Source: Cytophagia bacterium (GTDB lineage: Bacteria; Bacteroidota; Bacteroidia; Cytophagales; Spirosomataceae). From it: a DNA stretch of 55,788 bases. The notes beneath the pieces were generated by a model. That model made no database searches. It worked only from the letters and a program-made list of their open reading frames with translations, and was not told where the DNA came from. Where the stretch lies: NCBI GenBank assembly GCA_004293645.1, contig REAB01000055.1, forward strand, positions 1-55,788, read 5' to 3'. Position 1 is the first letter of the stretch. Each line of letters starts with the position of its first letter. Shown in pieces: positions 9,257 through 17,207 of this stretch. A program made the translations under genes and the position numbers.

Positions 9257-11533
9257 ATGCAAGCAAAAATTCGCCGCGAAGATGCCCTGCACTATCACGC
9301 CAAAGGGCGGCCTGGTAAAATTCAGGTAGTGCCAACCAAAGAATACGACACCCAGATGGACTTGTCGCTGGCTTACTCGCCAGGCGTAGCCGAACCATGT
9401 TTAGAAATTGCCAAAAACCCCGAAGACGTTTATAAATACACGGCCAAAGGCAACTTGGTGGCCGTAATTAGCAACGGAACGGCGGTGCTGGGACTGGGCG
9501 ACATTGGCCCCGAAGCAAGCAAACCCGTGATGGAAGGCAAAGGACTGCTCTTTAAGATATACGCCGATATTGACGTTTTTGATATTGAACTCAATACCAA
9601 AGATGTGGACGAGTTTGTGCGAACAGTCAAGATTTTGGAGCCTACTTTTGGCGGCGTAAATTTGGAAGACATCAAAGCGCCCGAATGTTTTGAAATAGAA
9701 CGCCGCCTCCGCGAAGAAATGGATATTCCAGTGATGCACGACGACCAGCACGGCACGGCCATTATCAGTGCGGCCGCGCTGCTGAACGCGCTCGAACTGG
9801 TCAATAAAAAGATAGAAGACATTCGTATTGTGGTTTCGGGGGCGGGCGCATCGGCTATTTCTTGCACCAAACTATACAAAGCACTGGGCGTACGCGCCGA
9901 CATGATTGATATGTTTGACAGCAAGGGGCATATCAACCAAAACCGCACCGACCTCGACGACATGAAAAAAGAGTTTGTGTCGCCACGTGCCTATGCTTCA
10001 CTGGCCGATGCCATGGTCAATGCCGATTTGTTTTTGGGACTATCTAAGGCCAACTTAGTCTCGCAAGACATGGTGCGCAGCATGGCCAGCGACCCCATGG
10101 TGTTTGCAATGGCCAACCCCGACCCCGAAATTACGTACCCCGATGCCATTGCGGCACGCCCCGACGTAATCATGGCCACGGGTCGTTCAGATTATCCCAA
10201 TCAGGTCAATAATGTGTTGGGTTTCCCGTATATTTTTAGAGGTGCGCTTGACATTCGCGCTCGCGAAATAAACGAAGAAATGAAACTCGCTGCTGTGCGG
10301 GCATTGGCCGATTTAACCAAAAAACCCGTGCCCGACATCGTCAATTTGGCCTACAACACCACGAACTTGGCCTTTGGCCGCGAGTATATTATTCCAAAAC
10401 CCGTGGACCCGCGTTTGCTCACTACGGTAGCCCCTGCTGTGGCCAAAGCAGCCATGGACAGCGGCATAGCCAAGTTTCAAATCACCGATTGGGACGCATA
10501 CGCTACCCAACTGGAAAAACGCCTCGGTCAAGACAACCAAATTTCGCGGGTTCTTATCAATAAAGCCCGTAAAGACCCCAAGCGGGTGATTTTTGCCGAT
10601 GCCGAAAACGTGCAGGTGTTGCGGGCAGCCCAACAAATACGCGATGAAGGCATTGCTACGCCCATTTTGCTGGGCGACGCGAACAAAATTCAGCCCATTA
10701 TCGAAATCAACCAGCTCGATTTGGAGGGTATTCAAATCATTGACCCCAAGTCGCCCGAGCAAGCCAAAAATATGGAGCGCTTCTCTGAATTGTTCTTCCA
10801 AAAACGCCAACGCAAGGGCGTGAGCCGCATGGAAGCCAACAAGTCTATGTACTACCGCAATTATTTTGGGGCAATGATGGTAGAAACAGGCGAAGCCGAC
10901 GCGCTTATTTCGGGCCTAACGCGCAACTATCCCGACACCATTCGACCTGCTTTGCAGATTATTGGCACCGAGCCTGGCATCAGCAAAGTGGCAGGTATGT
11001 ATATGTTGCTTACCCGCCGTGGGCCCGTTTTTTTGGCCGACACCACGGTCAATTTCAACCCCAGCGTCGAAGATTTGGTAGAAATTACGTTGCTGACGGC
11101 CAAAGCTGTGGAGAATTTTAACATCAAGCCGCGCATTGCGTTGGTAACCTATTCTAACTTTGGCTCTGCCCGCGACGGCGAAGATGCTCAAAAAATGAGC
11201 AAAGCAGTACAATATTTACAAAAAAATCACCCAGACTTGATTGTAGATGGCGAAATTCAAGCTCACTTGGCTTTCGATACAGCACTGCTACGCGAAAATT
11301 ATCCGTTCTCTAAATTGGCCGAAGACGGTGCCAACGTGCTGATATTCCCCAACTTATCAGCCAGCAACATTGCTTACAATTTGCTCAAAGAAGTGGGTGA
11401 GTATGAGGCCATTGGCCCAGTGCTGTTGGGTATTCGTAAGCCTGTACACGTGTTGCAGTTGGGCAGTTCCGTGCGCGAAATCGTAAATATGGTGGCCATT
11501 GCGGTAGTAGAAGCCCAGATGAAAATCCGCTAA
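9257..11533 (+). CDS. maeB: NADP-dependent malic enzyme with C-terminal phosphotransacetylase domain
   Basis: 758 aa. Oxidatively decarboxylates malate to pyruvate, supplying NADPH. The ATG at 9257 (MQAKIRRE) is chosen over the in-frame codon at 9146, since the 37 extra residues look non-coding and a promoter lies inside them. The malic domain has YSPGVAEPC near residue 40 and DDQHGTAI near 160; the NAD(P)-binding motif VVSGAGASAIS follows near 195. From about residue 430 the sequence is a phosphotransacetylase-like domain, which in this family is thought to be regulatory rather than catalytic. Length matches MaeB of other bacteria. It converges with the GNAT gene, the two stop regions overlapping by 4 bp. 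Confidence 0.95.
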   Translation: MQAKIRREDALHYHAKGRPGKIQVVPTKEYDTQMDLSLAYSPGVAEPCLEIAKNPEDVYKYTAKGNLVAVISNGTAVLGLGDIGPEASKPVMEGKGLLFKIYADIDVFDIELNTKDVDEFVRTVKILEPTFGGVNLEDIKAPECFEIERRLREEMDIPVMHDDQHGTAIISAAALLNALELVNKKIEDIRIVVSGAGASAISCTKLYKALGVRADMIDMFDSKGHINQNRTDLDDMKKEFVSPRAYASLADAMVNADLFLGLSKANLVSQDMVRSMASDPMVFAMANPDPEITYPDAIAARPDVIMATGRSDYPNQVNNVLGFPYIFRGALDIRAREINEEMKLAAVRALADLTKKPVPDIVNLAYNTTNLAFGREYIIPKPVDPRLLTTVAPAVAKAAMDSGIAKFQITDWDAYATQLEKRLGQDNQISRVLINKARKDPKRVIFADAENVQVLRAAQQIRDEGIATPILLGDANKIQPIIEINQLDLEGIQIIDPKSPEQAKNMERFSELFFQKRQRKGVSRMEANKSMYYRNYFGAMMVETGEADALISGLTRNYPDTIRPALQIIGTEPGISKVAGMYMLLTRRGPVFLADTTVNFNPSVEDLVEITLLTAKAVENFNIKPRIALVTYSNFGSARDGEDAQKMSKAVQYLQKNHPDLIVDGEIQAHLAFDTALLRENYPFSKLAEDGANVLIFPNLSASNIAYNLLKEVGEYEAIGPVLLGIRKPVHVLQLGSSVREIVNMVAIAVVEAQMKIR

Positions 11534-12036
11534 AACTGTCGCTGCCAGTGGTAAATTGTCCCTTCTTCGGGGCCGGGCAGTTCGCCCATCAACGCAAATT
11601 GCAACTTTTGCAGTACGCGAGTAGAGGCGTTGTTGGGCGAAATAGTGTGGGCATTGATGGCTTTGATGGTGGCGTTTCGTTGCGCAAAATCAAGGAGTGC
11701 GGCGGCGGCTTCGGTGGCCAAACCTTGCCCACGGTAGGTTTCTTTTATTTCGTAGCCAATCTCCACTTGCCCGTCTTCCGAAGGTTTTCCCTTGAAGCCG
11801 CAAACGCCTATCAATAAATTGTCGGCTCGATGTACAATGAGTTTGCCACCCCACATTTCTAAGGAGGGGTCTTCTTTTACCAACTTCAAAAATGCGGGAA
11901 AAGAGTCGGCGTATTCAGTCCAGCGTTTGGGTACATTAGCCCCCAATGCCATGCTGAGGGTTTTGTTACTCATCAAAGCGGCCTCCCAAAGCGTGGCATC
12001 GGCGTGAATCAGGTGGAGGCGTTCGGTTTTAATCAT
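11530..12036 (-). CDS. GNAT family N-acetyltransferase (RimJ/RimL-like)
   Basis: 168 aa, cytosolic, transferring an acetyl group from acetyl-CoA. The acetyl-CoA pyrophosphate loop is RGQGLATEA at about residues 101-109, and the start MIKTERLHLI is typical of the Acetyltransf_3 group. An in-frame start at 12075 would add 13 residues and is less likely. The acceptor (protein, antibiotic or small molecule) is unknown. It is transcribed away from holA, with about 75 bp between the two starts. Confidence 0.85.
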   Translation of the reverse strand: MIKTERLHLIHADATLWEAALMSNKTLSMALGANVPKRWTEYADSFPAFLKLVKEDPSLEMWGGKLIVHRADNLLIGVCGFKGKPSEDGQVEIGYEIKETYRGQGLATEAAAALLDFAQRNATIKAINAHTISPNNASTRVLQKLQFALMGELPGPEEGTIYHWQRQF

Positions 12037-12110
12037 GTCAAATCTAAAAAGTAATGCGGCAGCAAACTTAGCCATTTTTTGTTTATCAAACCTTTTTGAA
12101 TTGCATCTAC

Positions 12111-13130
12111 ATGACTGCCACGCCCGAACAAGCCCTCAAAGAAATTCGCCAAAAAAAGATTCAGCCGCTGTATTTTATTCACGGCGACGAGCCTTTTTAC
12201 ATTGAACAATTGGCCGATGCCCTCGAAAAAGCCGTTGTGCCAGAATCCGAAAAAAGTTTCAATCAGTTTGTGGTTTTTGGCAAAGACTTGGAAGTGGGCG
12301 CGGTGGTCAATTATGCGCGGCGGTTTCCGTTTATGGCCGAGCGGCAACTGGTACTGGTCAAAGAAGCGCAGCAAGTGGCAGGCATAGACAACAAAGACAA
12401 AAACGCGCTGCTCGAACAATACGCCCTCAATCCGCTGCCTTCTACGGTGTTGGCAATCTGTTTTCAGGGTAATTTTGACGCGCGTAAATCGTTGCCCAAG
12501 TCGTTTGAAAAAAACGGTGTACTGGTGCAATCCAAAAAAATGTACGACAACAAACTGCCCGATTGGGTGGCCGAATACATTCGTTCGCGGGGCGCGAAGG
12601 TGAGCCCCAAGGCCATTCAGATGTTGGTAGAATACATTGGCAACGACCTCAAACGCATCGCAAGCGAAGTGGACAAAATGCTCTTCAACCTCACGGTGGC
12701 CGAGGAAATATCGGCGGCAGTAGTAGAAAAATACGTAGGTATCAGCAAAGAATACAACGTTTTTGAATTACAAAAAGCCCTCACCCAGCGCGATGTTCTG
12801 AAAGCCAACCGAATAGCCAATTATTTGGCAGCCAACCCCAAGGAAAACCCGCTGCCGCAGGTGCTGATTATTCTCTATAATTTTTTCAGCAAACTGCTGA
12901 TTGTACACAGCTCCCGCGATAAGTCGGAGGCGGGCGTGGCAGCGGCGTTGGGTATCAATGCTTTTTTTGCCAAAGATTATTTATTGGCCGCACGCAACTA
13001 CAATCTCTGGCATACCGTTCAGATAATCAGTGCTTTGCGCCAAGCCGACAATGCCTCCAAAGGCATCGAAACTGGTGCTGCCAACAGCGACGCTATCTTG
13101 AAAGAATTGGTGTTCAAAATCTTGCACTAA
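12111..13130 (+). CDS. holA: DNA polymerase III subunit delta
   Basis: 339 aa clamp-loader subunit that opens the sliding clamp during replication. Start MTATPEQALKEI with the N-terminal motif YFIHGDEPFYIEQL (residues about 20-33) that is the HolA hallmark in Bacteroidota. The P-loop-like region is degenerate, as is normal for delta. The central part (LVEYIGNDLKRIASEVDKML, about 170-190) fits domain II and the C-terminal helical domain collar. An in-frame ATG at 12096 is possible but adds only five residues. Confidence 0.92.
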   Translation: MTATPEQALKEIRQKKIQPLYFIHGDEPFYIEQLADALEKAVVPESEKSFNQFVVFGKDLEVGAVVNYARRFPFMAERQLVLVKEAQQVAGIDNKDKNALLEQYALNPLPSTVLAICFQGNFDARKSLPKSFEKNGVLVQSKKMYDNKLPDWVAEYIRSRGAKVSPKAIQMLVEYIGNDLKRIASEVDKMLFNLTVAEEISAAVVEKYVGISKEYNVFELQKALTQRDVLKANRIANYLAANPKENPLPQVLIILYNFFSKLLIVHSSRDKSEAGVAAALGINAFFAKDYLLAARNYNLWHTVQIISALRQADNASKGIETGAANSDAILKELVFKILH

Positions 13131-13187
13131 TTTGTAGTCAAGTAGTTGGGCAGAAATAGGTGGTTGGCCGCTGTGACGCTATTATTG

Positions 13188-13250
13188 TTGGTGGCACGAC
13201 TGATTTAATACGCTGAATAAAAGCACCTTAAGTAATAGTCGTGCCACCAA
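13188..13250. terminator. Bidirectional terminator hairpin between holA and PepSY-like gene
   Basis: A perfect 14-bp inverted repeat, TTGGTGGCACGACT (13188-13201) with AGTCGTGCCACCAA (13237-13250), lies between two convergent genes. T-runs are weak, so termination is inferred from position. The arm shares GGCACGACT with the hairpin at 25873-25937. Confidence 0.6.
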
Positions 13251-13276
13251 TTAAATATCAAACAGAATCAATAATA

Positions 13277-13903
13277 CTACTTTCTTTTCTTGGGTTTATC
13301 ACCTCCCATTGGGTGGTTTGAGACCGCCATCTCTTGCACAAAACCCCCTTTTGCGTCAAATTGAAGCACTTTTTTGGTATTATCGGCTTGTGAGATAGCC
13401 ACGTAATATACACCGTTGGCATCAGTGCCAGCGTGCTTAATGGTAGCCCCTGCATACTTGCTGGTTACGTAGCTGGTAATGGTGGCTGGCAAAGCCGCCA
13501 CTTCTACTTTGGTGAGTTTTGCGCCTTTCGGGTAGCGTTTTAGTTCTTCCTTAAACGTGCCATTGGCATTGAAAAGTAAGCCTTTGTTGGTGCCATCGGT
13601 GTTTTTAAGACCCACCACGTACTGACCAGTGGCATCTTTGCCCGCAAACTGAATCTCAGCCCCCGCATGGTTAGTGGCTAAATAGGTTTTGATGGCCGCT
13701 GGCAAATCGGCAGCAGCTACGTCGGTGAGTTTACCTTTGCATCTCTCTTTGGTTACGCTGTCGCCTTGCGCAGATACCCGCGCCGCCGATAATTCTACAA
13801 TGCTGTTAAAATCGTCTTCTTCGGTAGCAGTGATACTTTCGCGGTTGCAACTGGCCAATGAAATGGCAAACAACGCCAAAACAAAAAACATTGATTTTTT
13901 CAT
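13277..13903 (-). CDS. PepSY-like (DUF2874-type) beta-lactamase-inhibitor-like lipoprotein
   Basis: 208 aa. The signal peptide ends in SLASC (about residues 15-19), so it is a lipoprotein. Two homologous units follow: about 60-125 (AADLPAAIKTYLATNHAGAEI then a beta-hairpin) and 128-190 (VAALPATITSYVTSKYAGATI), each with the helix-plus-sheet look of PepSY-like domains common in Bacteroidota periplasmic proteins. The tail is basic (GGDKPKKRK). Function unknown; such proteins are often induced with envelope stress systems, but nothing here shows that. Confidence 0.8.
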   Translation of the reverse strand: MKKSMFFVLALFAISLASCNRESITATEEDDFNSIVELSAARVSAQGDSVTKERCKGKLTDVAAADLPAAIKTYLATNHAGAEIQFAGKDATGQYVVGLKNTDGTNKGLLFNANGTFKEELKRYPKGAKLTKVEVAALPATITSYVTSKYAGATIKHAGTDANGVYYVAISQADNTKKVLQFDAKGGFVQEMAVSNHPMGGDKPKKRK

Positions 13904-14469
13904 GATTTGATTTTTTTTGAATAAAAATGAAGAGTGAATAGACTGAAAAATGCGCGCTTTTTCAATCTATTGAGCCATTACGGAACCGCTGCGGCAAACG
14001 TTGCCTTGGTGTTGCAATTTTTTTTTGAATTCAAGGTTTATTTTGGATTTCAAAAACATATTCATCGGAATACGCTTTGAAATCTGTTTTTTTTAAGGCT
14101 GTATTGTCGAATTAGGCCGCACGGGCGGCCGTGCATTGGCGTTTTCATTTAAACCTCTTTCCCAGGAGTAATAGGAGAAAAAAAAGAATACTTGACAATC
14201 CAGTTTTTGAGCTATTTCTTGGGGGCCTTAAATTCTTATGGTTGTTACGAGGGTATTAAAACCCCTTAAAAGCGTTGGTCATCAATTAATTATAAATTTA
14301 AAAATAATCGAAACTATCACTCGAAAAGGAATAATCCAGGGCAAATGCTTGAAACATATTTACTACAATTTCAAGATGGCCAATTCAACCCGTCGGTGCA
14401 ACAATACCCAAAAAATCGCGTTATTTAAGTTGCTGAATAAACCCTATTTTTAAATCCCACAGCTAGACT
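13904..14469. other. 566-bp spacer with hairpins and a repeat copy, no supported gene
   Basis: A 9-bp inverted repeat GATTTCAAA (14046-14054) / TTTGAAATC (14076-14084) is followed by eight T's, as in a terminator for plus-strand transcription although no gene precedes it. A GC hairpin GCACGG-GCGG-CCGTGC lies near 14122-14137. The dispersed motif is at 14363-14397. A 71-codon frame at 14238-14453 has no family resemblance and runs through the repeat, so it is not called. Confidence 0.5.
14363..14397 (-). repeat. Spacer copy of the ompA 3'-end motif (35 nt)
   Basis: Identical over 35 nt to 20456-20490, where it encodes the last residues and stop of an OmpA protein (RRVELAILKL-stop). No ompA sequence is seen further upstream here, so it is a short isolated fragment 73 bp before the Crp/Fnr start. 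A 23-nt part recurs at 46161-46183. Confidence 0.85.
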
Positions 14470-15090
<621 letters not shown>

Positions 15091-15099
15091 ATTTTTAAC

Positions 15100-15135
15100 T
15101 TAGTTTAGGCTAACTTTTATCTTAGTTCAAACTAA
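15100..15135. promoter_or_regulatory. Tandem FNR/CRP-like operator pair
   Basis: Two 22-bp direct units (15099-15120, 15121-15142; four mismatches) each hold a 14-bp palindrome: TTAGT-TTAG-GCTAA (15100-15113) and TTAGT-TCAA-ACTAA (15122-15135). Five-base half sites with a 4-nt gap match the architecture of FNR/CRP sites. Given a start near 15170, the centres lie at about -41 and -63. Confidence 0.6.
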
Positions 15136-15136
15136 T

Positions 15137-15165
15137 TTTTATCTCAAAACAGTACTTTACCTTTG
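15137..15165 (+). promoter_or_regulatory. Strong -7 box promoter downstream of the Crp/Fnr gene
   Basis: TACCTTTG (15158-15165) matches TAnnTTTG fully. The -33 region is only T-rich (TTTT at 15137-15140), which suits a promoter that needs an activator. It would start transcription near 15170, reading toward the lipoprotein gene at 15433. Confidence 0.6.
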
Positions 15166-15171
15166 TAGAAG

Positions 15172-15213
15172 AAAAAGCCGCTATTGCTTTTGACAGCTTG
15201 AAGCGGCTTTTTT
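15172..15213 (+). terminator. Terminator-like hairpin at the very start of the predicted transcript
   Basis: AAAAAGCCGC (15172-15181) pairs with GCGGCTTTTT (15203-15212) and a T-run follows. It may end the Crp/Fnr transcript, or act as an attenuator or make a roughly 45-nt RNA for the promoter just upstream. Confidence 0.7.
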
Positions 15214-15360
15214 AAACAATTTAAACAGTTCTTACGAACCATTTAAAACCAAATGTAAAAGTAGGAAAAGCACTACGACGGTGGTGTTTTTATTGTCCGA
15301 ATGTCTGTTGCAACGGCAAAAAGGTAATGTTTGAAAACCTTTAATTTCAAGCAAAAAGAA

Positions 15361-15395
15361 TGCCCTTCCTAAGTTTGGAGACCGCGAGAAGGGCA
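15361..15395 (+). other. Hairpin in the leader of the 15433 gene
   Basis: TGCCCTTC (15361-15368) pairs with GAAGGGCA (15388-15395), 38 bp before the ATG. A second weaker pairing (AAAGG/CCTTT) precedes it near 15319-15342. With the hairpin at 15172 this leaves a structured leader of about 260 nt and no ORF. Confidence 0.55.
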
Positions 15396-15432
15396 ATAGT
15401 CTCAATGTTTCACATTAAAACCATGTAAAAGT

Positions 15433-16632
15433 ATGAAAAATCTGTGTATGACCAAAATTGCTGGGTTATTTCTCAGCATTGGTTTCGTTTGGTTGTTGTC
15501 TTCTTGCGGTAAGAATAACGAATCTGTTTCGCCAGCATCTGAGCCTGTTGAATTGACAACATTGAAAGATGGTGAGTATGATCCAATGCTCGAAGAGGTT
15601 GCCAAAGCGGTGGCTGGCTCGCTTAATGAAGTATCAATGCGAATCTTCATTAAGGATGAAGCGTTGAAGAAGTTTGATGGTGATTATGATATACTTTACC
15701 GTAACGTACAAAATAAAATTGTGAATGGGCAGTCGGTTAAAAGTATCTTTTCTACCTCAGCACGTAACAATGCCTCAAGAGAAATTCCCCTTGATTTAGG
15801 TAAGATACTGGCAAAATATCCCTTGCTGAATATCTCTGTACCCGTCAATGTGGAGAAGTGGGACGCAAATAGTTATGAGCCTTTGGTGGTAGTGATCCCC
15901 AACATTAAGGACGAGTCAAAATTAGATAAAATCAAGGCTTACGACAAAAGAGGAAACGTTCATTGGTTGGATGCCCAGAAAGTACCAAATGTACCCGTAA
16001 TTGCGGTCGGCATAAACGAAAGGACTACATTGCAGCCAAACGGAGTTGCTGTTGTGAGGACAGATTTTTTAAAGACCACTTTCCGTAATGGGCGAACGAG
16101 TCTGGAGGAGGAGCTACCACCTATTGAAAATGGTGGTAGTGGTGGTGGTAGTACCTCTTGCACAGCACCATATTCATCAAATATGGTGCTGAAAGGGTAT
16201 AAGTCAGAAAATATTGGTGCGATAGAGTCATGGGCTAATGGTGCCCCAGAAATTAGAATGTCATGTTCATATGTCAACCAAAGTGGAATTGGGGTCAATG
16301 TTTTTGGTGGTATATATGGTTCTTTAAATGAACCAAATTATCGCTCATGGGTTGATAACACTTGGTGGAACTTCAATAATACTCTTTTTACTTGGCAGCC
16401 TTCCTATGGAGATGTAATAAGTTTTGTTCTCTGGGAAGAAGACGTGGGTACTATTGTCGATAAACCTTTTACAATCAAAGGAAAGTTTTCGGGAATCGAA
16501 CTTAGTATTGAGTTCAATTTTAAACTAAAAGATGATGACGAGCAGATAGGCACATTTCCTGTGTATAGAGAAAACCTCTGCAACAACCAAAGCTACGGGA
16601 ATACTAGTTTGTATTTTCGATTAGGGTACTAA
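15433..16632 (+). CDS. Lipoprotein of unknown function, possibly DUF3103-like
   Basis: 399 aa. Signal peptide with lipobox LLSSC near residues 21-25. The region about 40-225 is alpha/beta and ends with a segment (PLVVVIPNIKDESKLDKIKAYD, then VPVIAVGINERT) that recalls DUF3103 proteins, but I hold this loosely. A Gly/Ser linker (NGGSGGGSTS, near 235-244) leads to a C-terminal domain rich in Trp, Tyr and Asn that looks like a beta-sandwich. A two-domain secreted protein with a flexible linker fits surface display. It heads a likely four-gene operon with a small lipoprotein, a TonB receptor and a DUF4249 protein. Confidence 0.8.
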   Translation: MKNLCMTKIAGLFLSIGFVWLLSSCGKNNESVSPASEPVELTTLKDGEYDPMLEEVAKAVAGSLNEVSMRIFIKDEALKKFDGDYDILYRNVQNKIVNGQSVKSIFSTSARNNASREIPLDLGKILAKYPLLNISVPVNVEKWDANSYEPLVVVIPNIKDESKLDKIKAYDKRGNVHWLDAQKVPNVPVIAVGINERTTLQPNGVAVVRTDFLKTTFRNGRTSLEEELPPIENGGSGGGSTSCTAPYSSNMVLKGYKSENIGAIESWANGAPEIRMSCSYVNQSGIGVNVFGGIYGSLNEPNYRSWVDNTWWNFNNTLFTWQPSYGDVISFVLWEEDVGTIVDKPFTIKGKFSGIELSIEFNFKLKDDDEQIGTFPVYRENLCNNQSYGNTSLYFRLGY

Positions 16633-16643
16633 ATTATTCACTG

Positions 16644-16674
16644 GGACTGACCTACATTATGTTTGGGTCAGTCC
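16644..16674 (+). other. Intercistronic hairpin
   Basis: GGACTGACC (16644-16652) pairs perfectly with GGTCAGTCC (16666-16674). There is no good T-run, so it may be a processing or stability element rather than a terminator. Confidence 0.5.
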
Positions 16675-16691
16675 TTACAATCCACAAAGCA

Positions 16692-17201
16692 ATGAAAAAT
16701 CGAATCATTTTGTTGGCTCTATTGAGCTTTACTACGTTCTCTTGCGAGAAAGAAAATAGCGTTATCAACCAATTAGAAGGCAAATGGAATGTGTCCGAAC
16801 TCCAATTTAGTGGAAATGCACAAAGTCTGAATACCCAAAAAGATTCGGTGGCAAAAGTTACGGAAACCTCCATTGAGTTTGCCGTCTGCAACGCACGCAA
16901 CAATAGTGGTGGAGGCGACACACGCTGTCGGGTTTACATCACAGAGAATGCCAAACGTTATGAACTTGTTTACCAAGTAGATGCCGATAAGCAACGGGGC
17001 AATATGGTTTCCTTTTATCCCTTCGGTGAATCCGCAATTATAAGCAGCCCAGCCTATCAAAGAATTCTTAAGAAATGGGATGGGATTTATCAAATTATTG
17101 AATCAAGTCGCAAAAATTTGGTTATTGTTCGTGAATATGACTGTACTCAAATTAACAGCATCAATTATTGCAATAAAATGAGGGTGATTGCCAGTAGATA
17201 G
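16692..17201 (+). CDS. Small lipocalin-like lipoprotein
   Basis: 169 aa starting at MKNRIILLALL; an upstream in-frame ATG at 16659 is less likely because it would put polar residues before the signal. The lipobox is TTFSC. The mature start (INQLEGKWNVSEL) has the GxW pattern typical of lipocalin-like proteins of Bacteroidota, and a C-terminal CTQINSINYC pair of cysteines could form a disulfide. Function unknown. A degraded fragment with a similar start (LDNLSGTWQVKQI) lies at 46022-46170. It ends 6 bp before the TonB receptor, suggesting co-transcription. Confidence 0.8.
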   Translation: MKNRIILLALLSFTTFSCEKENSVINQLEGKWNVSELQFSGNAQSLNTQKDSVAKVTETSIEFAVCNARNNSGGGDTRCRVYITENAKRYELVYQVDADKQRGNMVSFYPFGESAIISSPAYQRILKKWDGIYQIIESSRKNLVIVREYDCTQINSINYCNKMRVIASR

Positions 17202-17207
17202 TACCCC

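Noticed and set aside
14238..14453. 71-codon frame before the Crp/Fnr gene
   Set aside because: It runs through the copied ompA fragment in the wrong orientation and has no family resemblance.
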